Assembly: GCA_024278595.1 (NCBI GenBank)
Contig: JAJRSW010000031.1
Coordinates: 1 to 34,888 of the forward strand
Direction: 5' to 3'
DNA length: 34,888 bases
Source: Fidelibacterota bacterium
Lineage (GTDB): Bacteria; Fidelibacterota; UBA8477; JABMPR01
Shown: piece by piece, positions 9,114 through 16,671 of the stretch
Numbering within the stretch: the stretch's first letter is position 1
How the letters are laid out: each line of letters opens with the position of its first letter
Translations under genes and position numbers: made by a program
The notes under the pieces: model-generated
Seen by the model: only the letters and a program-made list of their open reading frames with translations
Database searches by the model: none
Told to the model about the DNA's origin: nothing

Positions 9114-9944
9114 ATGTCGCTGAAGAATGTCATTAAAAGAGCTCCGGTCACCATCATAGGGATTCCCAGTCTCATTGGGTTGACCCTTTACACTTATGAT
9201 GTTTTCATGATCTTCTTTACTATCGCAGGTCTGCTGATCCTGGGTGAAATATACCGTATATCAAGACCAAATGGTACTGAGCCGAATGTCTGGTGGGGGT
9301 TTGCCTGCTATCTGGCTCTGGTGGGCGACCAGTTGCTGGGGCAGGGAAGCTATTTGGGTAGCATTCTGATCATCAGTATTCTTTTGATGTTAACGGTGGA
9401 AATGTTTCGCAAAAAGAAGCATGTCCTGGAAAATATTGCCACCACTTTTTTTGCAGCCAGTTTTGTCGGCCTGGCCATGGCTTACTTTATCAAACTGCAG
9501 CAATTGGGCTATGCTGGTAGTGGGGGGCATCTGGGCGGTTATGCTGTACTTACGGTGTTTGTGGGTGTCTGGACTTGTGACACAGCAGCCTATTTTGTGG
9601 GCTCGGCTATTGGTAAGCACAAGATCTTTCCCCGGGTTAGTCCCAATAAAAGCTGGGAAGGTTCCTTGGCGGGTATGTTTGGCTCATTAATAGCTCTGGT
9701 GCTTATTGTCAGAGCTGGCTGGTTACCTGGTTTGGACTATTTCGATGCGATTGCCCTTGGTCTGATTACAGGTGTGGCTGGTCAGTTAGGCGATTTTGCT
9801 GAATCCCTGGTGAAAAGGGATGTCGGTGTCAAGGATTCTTCCAATTTGTTGCCTGGGCATGGGGGCGCATGGGATCGTCTGGACTCGATCCTGTTTGCTG
9901 CACCGTTGAGTTATCTCTATATAAGTTTGGTCGTTGGCCTCTAG
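9114..9944 (+). CDS. cdsA: Phosphatidate cytidylyltransferase
   Basis: CdsA makes CDP-diacylglycerol from CTP and phosphatidic acid in the inner membrane, the branch point of phospholipid synthesis. The 276-residue protein has about seven membrane segments. It carries the full family signature near the C terminus: SLVKRDVGVKD then LLPGHGGAWDRLD. The upstream motif CDTAAYFVGSAIGKHK...SPNKSWEG is also typical. The ATG at 9114 has only a weak ribosome site. UppS and Dxr, frequent neighbours of cdsA, are absent here. The peptide-transporter gene begins at the base after its stop codon, so the two are probably one transcript. The 237-bp gap upstream (8877-9113) shows no gene. Confidence 0.93.
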   Translation: MSLKNVIKRAPVTIIGIPSLIGLTLYTYDVFMIFFTIAGLLILGEIYRISRPNGTEPNVWWGFACYLALVGDQLLGQGSYLGSILIISILLMLTVEMFRKKKHVLENIATTFFAASFVGLAMAYFIKLQQLGYAGSGGHLGGYAVLTVFVGVWTCDTAAYFVGSAIGKHKIFPRVSPNKSWEGSLAGMFGSLIALVLIVRAGWLPGLDYFDAIALGLITGVAGQLGDFAESLVKRDVGVKDSSNLLPGHGGAWDRLDSILFAAPLSYLYISLVVGL

Positions 9945-11792
9945 ATGAAAAGATCTTTCCTGATCCAATTCGCGGTTCTGATCCTCCTGATCATTTACAC
10001 CAATATCGGGGATAGAAGTGTTGCAACTCTCAGTAACGATGAGGTCGGCGATGGCGGTGGTATCCGGGTCGAACTCTCTGATGATGAAAGGATTTTTGAG
10101 AGTAGCCCAACTGATCTTCCGCCTGAAACTGGCGGTACCATGGTCATGGCAATTTCAGCAGAACCTGAGAATTTAAATTACTATACGTCAACCTCAGCTG
10201 CAGCCACTCGATTTTTGGACTATATCTATGAACCCCTGCTTGACTACGATTACGAGACCTGGCATTATGATCGACCGGTTCTGGCCGAGAGTTTTAAGGT
10301 CAGTGAAGATGGGAAGACCTTCACCTTTAAGTTGAGAGAGAACATCTACTGGCATGATGGTCAGCAACTTACCGCAGCTGATGTATTGTTCTCGATCAAA
10401 TCAATTCTAAATCCGTTTGTGGATGCGGCCCCGCAGCGAACCTCTTTCTCCAAGGTCATTGAAGCCCACATCGATGGCTCCTATATCTTCTCAATAACCA
10501 GCTCTGAGACCTACTTCAGAAATCAGGAGATCCTGGGGGGCTTTGCCATCATGCCCAAGCATATCTGGGATCCCCGCAGTTTAATGGACCGCTTTACGCT
10601 GGCAGACCTGTTGGATCCCACCATTACCAGGGAAGAAGCTGCCATCCGGGAATTCGCTGAAGCCTTCAATACTCATGCTCAGGGACGGCCAGTGGGTGCG
10701 GATGCTGATCCTATCATTGGATCAGGTCCCTTCAGGTTTGATAAGTGGATCACCGGTGATTATATGTCCCTGGTGCGCAACGATACCTATTGGGGCGCGG
10801 ACCATACCTATATTCCGGGATATAGCGAAGCGGGTGGTTATCTGGATAAGATCATCATCAAGGTCGTCCAGGATGCCACTGCCCGCCTCATCGCGTTAAA
10901 GGCTGGTGAGATCGATTTCATTCCCCGTATGCGTGCCATTCAATACTTTGAGCAGACGGATGCTCCGGATTTCCTGGATAAATATCAGAAGGTCAGCTAT
11001 GTGGTTCCGGCTTACAGTTATATCGGTTGGAACAATGATAAACCCTACTTTAGCGACAAACGAGTTCGGCAGGCCATGACCATGCTCATCGACCGCAAAG
11101 CTTATAATAAATACATTGCTTATGGCATGGGCATCCCCACTATTGGTCCGTTCTATATTTACGGTGAACAATACAACCATAATATTGAGCGTTGGCCCTA
11201 TGATCCAACCAGAGCGGTTGAACTCATCGAAGCCGCTGGCTGGGTTGATCATGATGGTGATGGGATTCGCGATAAAGATGGCGTTGATTTTGATTTTACC
11301 TTCTCTATTTCGGCTGGGTCAACCAGCTCTAAGTACCTGGCACTCATGCTCAAAGAAGATTTACGTAAGGTTGGAATTGTGGTAAACATTCGCCAGTTGG
11401 AATGGTCCGTATATGTTGAGAATCTCAGGGACCGCCAATTTGATGTGGTTTCATTATTGTGGATCGGTGGACTGGAAACGGATCCCTATCAGATCTGGCA
11501 CTCAGATAATATTGGGGATCGGGGCTCCAACTATATCGGCTTTAGACATGCGGAAGCCGATTCATTAATTGATAACGCCCGCTTTGTAATGGATAAAGAG
11601 CAGCGGGATGCCATGTACCACCGTTTACAGGAAATCCTGCACGATGAGCAGCCCTATACTTTTATGTTTGCCCAACGTGACCCGGCGGCCTACTTGAAAG
11701 AATTTCGGGGCGCAAAATGGATCCCCATCAGACCTGGATACAAAATGTATAGTTGGTGGAGAAGTACTGCTGCCATGGAGAGCCCCTTATAA
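9945..11792 (+). CDS. Peptide ABC transporter substrate-binding protein (YejA/OppA-like)
   Basis: This is the periplasmic solute-binding component of an oligopeptide importer (SBP_bac_5 fold). A hydrophobic export signal lies at about residues 4-21. I see no lipobox Cys, so it is probably secreted or anchored by the uncleaved segment. Family landmarks are ISAEPENLNYY, YEPLLDYD, DGKTFTFKLRENIYWHDGQ (the canonical W-H-D-G motif), FSDKRVRQAMTMLIDRKAY and the D-rich loop DHDGDGIRDKDG. At 615 residues it is closer to YejA (about 600) than to OppA (about 540). The start is immediately after the cdsA stop. The stop overlaps the next ATG (TAATG), so coupling with the permease is expected. Confidence 0.9.
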   Translation: MKRSFLIQFAVLILLIIYTNIGDRSVATLSNDEVGDGGGIRVELSDDERIFESSPTDLPPETGGTMVMAISAEPENLNYYTSTSAAATRFLDYIYEPLLDYDYETWHYDRPVLAESFKVSEDGKTFTFKLRENIYWHDGQQLTAADVLFSIKSILNPFVDAAPQRTSFSKVIEAHIDGSYIFSITSSETYFRNQEILGGFAIMPKHIWDPRSLMDRFTLADLLDPTITREEAAIREFAEAFNTHAQGRPVGADADPIIGSGPFRFDKWITGDYMSLVRNDTYWGADHTYIPGYSEAGGYLDKIIIKVVQDATARLIALKAGEIDFIPRMRAIQYFEQTDAPDFLDKYQKVSYVVPAYSYIGWNNDKPYFSDKRVRQAMTMLIDRKAYNKYIAYGMGIPTIGPFYIYGEQYNHNIERWPYDPTRAVELIEAAGWVDHDGDGIRDKDGVDFDFTFSISAGSTSSKYLALMLKEDLRKVGIVVNIRQLEWSVYVENLRDRQFDVVSLLWIGGLETDPYQIWHSDNIGDRGSNYIGFRHAEADSLIDNARFVMDKEQRDAMYHRLQEILHDEQPYTFMFAQRDPAAYLKEFRGAKWIPIRPGYKMYSWWRSTAAMESPL

Positions 11793-13177
11793 TGTGGCGC
11801 TATTTCCTTAAGCGAATCCTGCTCATCTTTCCCACTTTATTTGGGATCTCAATCATTACCTTCATAATTATTAAGCTGGCTCCTGGTGATCCCACGGCCT
11901 TTAAAATGGGAAACCAGCAGACCGGGATGTCCTCAGATCAGAATATGGCCAAGCAGGTCATTGAGCAAACCCGTGAGATCTATGGCTTGGATAAACCGCT
12001 CATGCTGAATTTTACTATCTACAATTATGAGGATAATTGGGCCGCGGTGCAGCAATATCTGGCTGCCGGTCACCCCACCAGTGGTCGCCAATACGATGAT
12101 ATCGTTGAACCGCTGAAGCAGGCCGATGAAGTTGCCGTCCCTTTTTTCGTGGCTCTGCTGGCAGGTAATACCCTAACTGAAGCAGAGACCCTGGTGGTTC
12201 TGGATATTCTCACGATCAAGCAGAAACTGAGCATCAGTTCTTTGATGAGCCTGGAAAAACAATTGGAGTATGTCAATAACTGGTGGTACGGCGGGATCGA
12301 TTCTACTGGAGTTAGCCGCAAAGCTGCCCGGGATTCATATCAATTCACTGGTTTTCAAAAATTTAAAATGATCTTTACAGAAGCCCAGTATCCCCGTTGG
12401 CTGGTGCGGATGATGATGTTGGATTTTGGCAATTCCATTAAAGATAATCGTCCCGTCTGGGATCATATCAAGGAAAGCGTTCCCGTTTCGCTGATATTCA
12501 CCTTCATCTCGTTTATTCTGGCCTACATGATCGCAATTCCCCTGGGTATTTATTCTGCAACTCACCAGTATACCACTGGTGACAAGGTTACGACGGTGAT
12601 CCTCTTCATTCTGTATTCCCTGCCCAATTTCTGGGTGGCCACCATGGCCATTGTATTCTTTGGCGGTGGTGACTTCTTCGATGTTTTCCCGGTTTCCGGT
12701 CTGCATAGCCTGGGGGCGGAGGACCTGAGTACCTGGGAATATCTGAAAGATCTGGCCCATCATGTGGCACTGCCCCTGATCATCTGGACCTATGGCAGTT
12801 TTTCGGCCTTATCCAGATATATGCGTGGTTCCATGCTGGAAGTCATCCGTCAGGACTATATCCGGACGGCTCGGGCCAAAGGCTTGAGTGAGCGGGTGGT
12901 CACCTATAAACACGCTTTACGGAACTCATTGATCACCATTATCACCATGCTGGCCAACCTGCTGCCCCTGGCTATTTCTGGCTCCATCATCATTGAGTCG
13001 ATATTTTCCATTCCCGGGATGGGACAACTGAGCTTTAATGCGGTACTCTTCCGCGATTATCCCGTTATCATGGCTGTAACCACCATCTCTGCCATGCTGA
13101 CCCTATCTGGTATTTTATTATCTGATCTACTTTATGCGGTGGTCGATCCCCGAATCACTTTTGAGGAGAAACGGTGA
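11792..13177 (+). CDS. Peptide ABC transporter permease 1 (YejB/DppB-like) with a large insertion
   Basis: This is the first inner-membrane permease of the importer. Residues 1-34 are the conserved first membrane segment ending KLAPGDP. The transport core (BPD_transp_1) runs from about 225 to the end, with the ATPase-contact EAA loop at DYIRTARAKGLSERVV. Typical family members have 300-365 residues and this one has 461. The surplus is an inserted soluble segment at about 75-200 that looks helical and repeat-like (EPLKQADEVAVPFFVALLAG). It would face the periplasm and could contact the binding protein. The ATG at 11792 overlaps the preceding stop by one base. The earlier start at 11753 only adds out-of-family residues. 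Confidence 0.9.
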   Translation: MWRYFLKRILLIFPTLFGISIITFIIIKLAPGDPTAFKMGNQQTGMSSDQNMAKQVIEQTREIYGLDKPLMLNFTIYNYEDNWAAVQQYLAAGHPTSGRQYDDIVEPLKQADEVAVPFFVALLAGNTLTEAETLVVLDILTIKQKLSISSLMSLEKQLEYVNNWWYGGIDSTGVSRKAARDSYQFTGFQKFKMIFTEAQYPRWLVRMMMLDFGNSIKDNRPVWDHIKESVPVSLIFTFISFILAYMIAIPLGIYSATHQYTTGDKVTTVILFILYSLPNFWVATMAIVFFGGGDFFDVFPVSGLHSLGAEDLSTWEYLKDLAHHVALPLIIWTYGSFSALSRYMRGSMLEVIRQDYIRTARAKGLSERVVTYKHALRNSLITIITMLANLLPLAISGSIIIESIFSIPGMGQLSFNAVLFRDYPVIMAVTTISAMLTLSGILLSDLLYAVVDPRITFEEKR

Positions 13178-14211
13178 TGAGTGAAATGGCCCCGGCTCGT
13201 TCCTATACGCAGATCGTTGCTACTCAATTCAGCCGGAATAAGCTGGCTGTCTTTTCGGTTCACATCATCTATGTACTGCTATTCGTCTTTATCTTCGCCG
13301 ACTTTTTGGCCAATGACAAACCGATCGTCATGCACTTGAAGGGCAATACCTATTTTCCAGTATTCCGCGAGTATGGTGTCAATTGGTTTGGGTTGAACTG
13401 GCAGGATGAATTCAAGAGTCAACAATTTAAGATATTGGAAGATGATTATGAGGCAGGGGATTGGGCCATATACCCACCGATCCCATATTCTCCCAATGAG
13501 TATAATTTACAGGTCAAGCTTCAGCCTCCCAGTATGGCGCACCCCTTTGGAACCGATGAGTTGGGACGGGATGTCCTGTCTCAGATGATCCATGGTGCCA
13601 GGGTCAGTCTATTGGTGGGATTTGTGGCTGTGGCGATTTACGTATTTATTGGCGTGATCCTGGGGGCTTTGGCTGGGTTCTATGGAGGGTTCATGGATAT
13701 CGTCATCCAGCGTCTGATTGAGATCATGATCACTTTCCCGCGCATGTTTCTGATCATCACCATTGTGGCGGTCATGGAAACCCAGTCCATCATCAATATC
13801 ATGGTCATTCTGGGACTGACTGGCTGGACGGGAGTGGCCCGCTTCACCAGAGCCGAGTTCCTGAAGGTTAAGAATGAAGATTATGTAGTTGCTGCTAAAG
13901 CGCTGGGCTACAAGGACTTCCGGACGATCTTCAGACATGTCTTGCCCAATACATTGACCCCGGTTCTGGTCACGGCGACTTTTGGAGTGGCTGCTGCCAT
14001 TCTCATTGAATCAGGTCTAAGTTTCCTCGGTTTTGGGGCACCCCCTGAACAAGCTACCTGGGGTTCATTGCTCAGTAGTGCCCGGGATATGTTGCCAACT
14101 GGCTGGTGGCTCACTACTTTTCCCGGGTTGGCAATATTTATTACGGTGACGGTCTACAATTTAGTGGGTGAAGGCTTGCGCGATGCGCTTGATCCGCGTC
14201 TTAAGCAATAG
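13177..14211 (+). CDS. Peptide ABC transporter permease 2 (YejE/DppC-like)
   Basis: This is the second permease of the importer. After the first membrane segment comes a periplasmic stretch of about 75 residues with YFPVFREYG and YPPIPYSPNEYN, which matches the YejE pattern better than DppC. The family motif FGTDELGRDVLSQMIHGARVSL follows, then the core membrane domain with an EAA loop at DYVVAAKALGYKDFRTI, and a closing GLRDALDPR. The ATG at 13177 overlaps the upstream TGA by one base and has AGGAG 8 bases before it. A GTG at 13174 is the alternative. No ATPase gene (YejF, DppD/DppF) follows, so this importer must use an ATPase encoded elsewhere. Confidence 0.92.
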   Translation: MSEMAPARSYTQIVATQFSRNKLAVFSVHIIYVLLFVFIFADFLANDKPIVMHLKGNTYFPVFREYGVNWFGLNWQDEFKSQQFKILEDDYEAGDWAIYPPIPYSPNEYNLQVKLQPPSMAHPFGTDELGRDVLSQMIHGARVSLLVGFVAVAIYVFIGVILGALAGFYGGFMDIVIQRLIEIMITFPRMFLIITIVAVMETQSIINIMVILGLTGWTGVARFTRAEFLKVKNEDYVVAAKALGYKDFRTIFRHVLPNTLTPVLVTATFGVAAAILIESGLSFLGFGAPPEQATWGSLLSSARDMLPTGWWLTTFPGLAIFITVTVYNLVGEGLRDALDPRLKQ

Positions 14212-14231
14212 CCTGCATTATTCTTAGCCAC
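14209..14231 (+). repeat. Copy of dispersed TAGCCTG(C/A)AT(T/A)ATTC repeat
   Basis: The sequence from the stop codon of the permease gene onward shares CCTGCATTATTC with the reverse complement of 6127-6138. It also shares TAGCCTG..AT.ATTC.TAG with 5964-5984. Together these make three partial copies of one element in the window. Confidence 0.5.
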
Positions 14232-14370
14232 AAACGGGAAACACAGTACAATCAGAAGTTTCCCTTCTGACCCTAAAATCAACTGAGCTCGAGTAATTTA
14301 CAGTAGTATAAATGACATTGTGAGTTTGTGCGACTACAAAAATAACCTAACCTGGAAGCAGGATCAATTA

Positions 14371-14498
14371 CCCCACGCTTCAGCGTGGGGGTTGTTTATA
14401 CAAAAATTATCGGGCTTTAGCCCCAGATTACTGGCAATGCAGTTGGGCTAAAGCCCTGTATTATTAATGATATATTAGCCCCAGGCTGAAGCCTGGGG
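14371..14498. repeat. Three-hairpin BIME/REP-like palindromic element
   Basis: Hairpin 1 (14371-14390) pairs CCCCACGC with GCGTGGGG around TTCA. Hairpin 2 pairs 14412-14423 with 14445-14456, a perfect 12-bp stem. Hairpin 3 (14479-14498) pairs CCCCAGGC with GCCTGGGG around TGAA. Hairpin 1 read on the other strand is hairpin 3 with one base pair swapped, and the flanking GGGGTAA(T/A)TG is also shared. So units 1 and 3 are inverted copies. This matches REP/BIME elements mobilised by RAYT transposases (known class), but no transposase is in the window. Confidence 0.75.
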
Positions 14499-14689
14499 TA
14501 AATGTCAACATCTAACAACTTAATTTTGTCATTATTTTGATAACCATTATAATAACAATGAAATGCACAAACTAACCAGGGCAATTTGACTGTAACTAGC
14601 TTAAAGTCAGCCAGTTACAGCTATGATGTAAAAACTTCTGTTAAAATCAGATGGAAAAGTGACTTGGTAATGGTTTAATATTTTAGTAA

Positions 14690-14724
14690 CATGTACGTAA
14701 CACATGATGATCATGTACGTACAT
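14690..14724. promoter_or_regulatory. Operator-like paired CATGTACGTA repeats
   Basis: CATGTACGTA occurs at 14690-14699 and 14712-14721, a 22-bp spacing or two helical turns. The second copy sits in a perfect palindrome, ATGTACGTACAT (14713-14724). The pair lies just upstream of the antitoxin start. Phd/YefM antitoxins repress their own operon by binding such repeats, so these are the likely autoregulatory sites. Confidence 0.6.
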
Positions 14725-14742
14725 TAGTAGGAGCTGCATTTT

Positions 14743-14979
14743 ATGAAGACCATAACTCCAACAGAATTAAGAGGAAATATATACAATATACTAGATGAAA
14801 TTTTGAGTACAGGCATTCCCATCGAGGTTAATAAGGGTGGTGAAAAATTAAGAATCATTCCCGTTGGGAGAGTAGATAAGCTAATAAATCTGGTTTCAAG
14901 GCTGGAGGTTGTAAAAGGCAACCCAGACGATTTAGTGGATTTAAGTTGGGAGAAGGAATTAAACCTTGATTTACCTTGA
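14743..14979 (+). CDS. Phd/YefM-family antitoxin
   Basis: This is a 78-residue antitoxin. The N-terminal PTELRGNIYNILDEILSTG matches the Phd/YefM DNA-binding fold, with the typical IPIEVNKGGEKLRIIP strand pair. The acidic C-terminal tail (DDLVDLSWEKELNLDL) would wrap the toxin. AGGAG lies 9 bases before the ATG, and operator-like repeats lie just upstream. It overlaps the toxin gene by 14 bases, the usual coupled arrangement. Base composition is more AT-rich than the neighbouring operons, in keeping with an accessory module. Confidence 0.85.
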   Translation: MKTITPTELRGNIYNILDEILSTGIPIEVNKGGEKLRIIPVGRVDKLINLVSRLEVVKGNPDDLVDLSWEKELNLDLP

Positions 14980-15340
14980 TACCCATGTCGTAGTATGGCT
15001 GTATGCAGGAGATATCGAAAGACTTAGTGAAAAGGCTAAGAATCTGATCAATGATCATGATCTCTATATTTCCACGATCGTACAATTGGAATTGCAGTAC
15101 TTGTTTGAAATACAACGAATTACCCATGCCGCCAGGGACATCATTTCTGATCTTTCAATTCGAATTGGACTCCAAGTATGTGATAAAAGTTTTTCCCATA
15201 TTGTGAACGGTACATTATCCCTCTCCTGGACCCGTGATCCCTTTGACCGTATCATCGTAGCCAATGCAGCTTTAGCTAAAAAAATATTACTAACGAGAGA
15301 CCAAAATATTCTGGATAATTATGAAAACGCCCAATGGTAA
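14966..15340 (+). CDS. PIN-domain ribonuclease toxin (VapC-like)
   Basis: This is a 124-residue PIN nuclease expected to cut RNA when freed from its antitoxin. The acidic Mg2+ site is complete. Asp5 lies in YLDTHVVVW, Glu42 in QLELQYL, and Asp91/Asp94 in TRDPFDRIIVANA, followed by Asp112 in LLTRDQNI. The start is a TTG, and it is the only start that keeps the PIN N terminus. AAGGA ends 8 bases before it. It overlaps the antitoxin gene. The pairing of a Phd/YefM antitoxin with a PIN toxin is common. Confidence 0.87.
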   Translation: MIYLDTHVVVWLYAGDIERLSEKAKNLINDHDLYISTIVQLELQYLFEIQRITHAARDIISDLSIRIGLQVCDKSFSHIVNGTLSLSWTRDPFDRIIVANAALAKKILLTRDQNILDNYENAQW

Positions 15341-15421
15341 TGGCTGATAAGCCCCGGATCATACACAAATCAAACAATGATTTACCGCGAGCTGTTGTCA
15401 TAAAAAAACATCAGTGAACAT

Positions 15422-15456
15422 CTGCCTGCCCGGCGTAGCGCAACAAGCGCAGACAG
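15422..15456. repeat. Imperfect hairpin repeat (CTGCCTGC / GCAGACAG)
   Basis: Arms 15422-15429 and 15449-15456 pair at 7 of 8 positions, with GCG-rich sequence between. It lies in the gap upstream of the DUF4384 lipoprotein and resembles common intergenic CTGCCTGC repeats. It is probably not a terminator because no T-run follows. Confidence 0.4.
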
Positions 15457-15500
15457 GTGTTTATCTGTGGCCAAAGAAGAAAAAAGTGAAGGAATCACCC

Positions 15501-16412
15501 ATGCCTCGTAATTTCATCGTCCCGTTTAGTCTTCTGGCACTTATCCTGTGTCACTGCACTCACACCGCAACTCAAACCCCGCAAGCTGTCACTGAAACCA
15601 TTATCCTCTCAGATATTGTTAATGAGCGTAGCCTTGTTGACCTGGGCAATGGCTGGTATGAAACCATAGGCCGGGTTGAAATCTTAAGCAACATGAGCAA
15701 GGCAGAGGCCGAAAAACAAGCCCTCGAACAGGCCTGTGTCAATGCCATACAACATTACAGTGGAGTCCAAATTCAGGCCAGCAGTGTAGCCGTTACCGGG
15801 GAACTGGGGCAAAAGAATATAATCGATGCTTTTACCTCAGTGAGCAAACAAACCACCCGCGGCGTCGTTCTGGAAAAAACCATCCTGGCCAATGATATCC
15901 GTGTGTTTGATCATAAAATGTTCAAAGTCGTAAAATTAAAGGTCCGGGTCGGTCGGCAGCTGGGTGAGCCGGATCTCTTCTTCAAGCTTGATGCGCGTTT
16001 GAACCGGAATTATTTTCAACCGGGTGATGAACTGGTCATTGAAACTCGTACGACCAAAGACTGTTATTTGACCATCCTCAACATCAGTTCCAATTATTCG
16101 GTTTATATCCTTATTCCCAACAACTATCACCGGGATAATTTCTTGAAAGCCGGTGAGGCGTTTACCTTTCCTGATAAGCAGGACCGGGAAGGGGGGCTGA
16201 AGCTGAAAGTAGCACTGTTGGACGGCAAAAGCGAAGATACGGAAATGATCAAGATTCTTGCCACCAAACAGCCCTTGCAGCTTTTGGAGCATAACGATCT
16301 CAGTGCCTGGGGCAGCGGTGCGCTGGCATTGAATTATCTCCAGCACAGACTACTGGAGCTCCCTGCCAGTGAGGTGACCGAAATAGATCTGCCTTATGTT
16401 ATCAGCCGTTGA
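15501..16412 (+). CDS. DUF4384-domain lipoprotein
   Basis: This is a 303-residue exported lipoprotein. Residues 1-19 form the signal with two possible lipid cysteines (17 and 19, LALILCHC). A first domain (about 45-150) has an alpha/beta pattern like LPP20-type lipoproteins (WYETIGRVEILSNMSKAEAEKQA). A DUF4384-like beta domain follows (about 160-275), with LDARLNRNYFQPGDELVIET and DCYLTILNISSN. DUF4384 proteins are often encoded beside or fused to caspase-like proteases, as here. The ATG at 15501 has AAGGAA upstream and gives a proper signal peptide. The longer frame from 15414 runs through a repeat. Its role with the protease is inferred, not shown. Confidence 0.75.
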   Translation: MPRNFIVPFSLLALILCHCTHTATQTPQAVTETIILSDIVNERSLVDLGNGWYETIGRVEILSNMSKAEAEKQALEQACVNAIQHYSGVQIQASSVAVTGELGQKNIIDAFTSVSKQTTRGVVLEKTILANDIRVFDHKMFKVVKLKVRVGRQLGEPDLFFKLDARLNRNYFQPGDELVIETRTTKDCYLTILNISSNYSVYILIPNNYHRDNFLKAGEAFTFPDKQDREGGLKLKVALLDGKSEDTEMIKILATKQPLQLLEHNDLSAWGSGALALNYLQHRLLELPASEVTEIDLPYVISR

Positions 16413-16480
16413 GTAAAAACAACCCTGTTTGGAACGGTATCTGATTTCGGTAAAAATGAATTGCTTTTTATATCATTCGC

Positions 16481-16507
16481 ATAGTATATACATGAAGTAT
16501 ATACTAT
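16481..16507. promoter_or_regulatory. 11-bp perfect inverted repeat upstream of the caspase gene
   Basis: ATAGTATATAC (16481-16491) and GTATATACTAT (16497-16507) are perfect inverted arms around ATGAA. A strong ribosome site (GGGAGG, 16519-16524) and ATG (16532) follow. This could be an operator or an RNA hairpin controlling the protease. Its AT-rich stem and lack of a T-run argue against a terminator. Confidence 0.45.
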
Positions 16508-16515
16508 ATGCATAG

Positions 16516-16671
16516 CGAGGGAGGAAATATTATGCGCACGCTTTTCTTTCCACAGACTACCTGCAGGCCCAGGACAAGCTCCAACAGCTAAGCTATTTAA
16601 AATCACTATCAGAAATCAGTTTTAATACCGGGCAGCTGGAACAGGAGCGGGATGCAAAAATAAATGCGCTG
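16516..16671 (+). pseudogene. Frame-disrupted 5' segment of the caspase-like gene
   Basis: The protease frame stays open upstream to the TAG at 16513-16515 and reads as plausible protein (STDYLQAQDKLQQLSYLK, then SEISFNTGQLEQERDAK). It has no ATG, GTG or TTG before 16672. The well-placed ATG at 16532, with GGGAGG 7 bases before it, is in another frame and stops after 19 codons. Slipping back one base around 16544-16549 (CTTTTCTTT) would join that ATG to the protease frame as MRTLFF-STDYLQAQ. Either a one-base frameshift or an unusual start is needed. An assembly or sequencing error is possible. Confidence 0.5.

Larger units (their letters stand above)
14212..14742. other. 531-bp intergenic region with palindromic repeats and toxin-antitoxin promoter
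   Basis: No protein or RNA gene is visible. The region begins with a copy of the TAGCCTG end repeat, then a small hairpin at 14252-14270 (TCAGAAG/CTTCTGA, loop 5). The three-hairpin element at 14371-14498 follows. Next comes an AT-rich tract containing an 8-bp inverted repeat (14590-14597 with 14613-14620). The region ends with the operator-like repeats ahead of the antitoxin gene. Confidence 0.65.

Noticed and set aside
11250-11290. Dockerin or EF-hand domain in the peptide-binding protein
   Set aside because: DHDGDGIRDKDG is a normal turn of this binding-protein family, not a separate domain.
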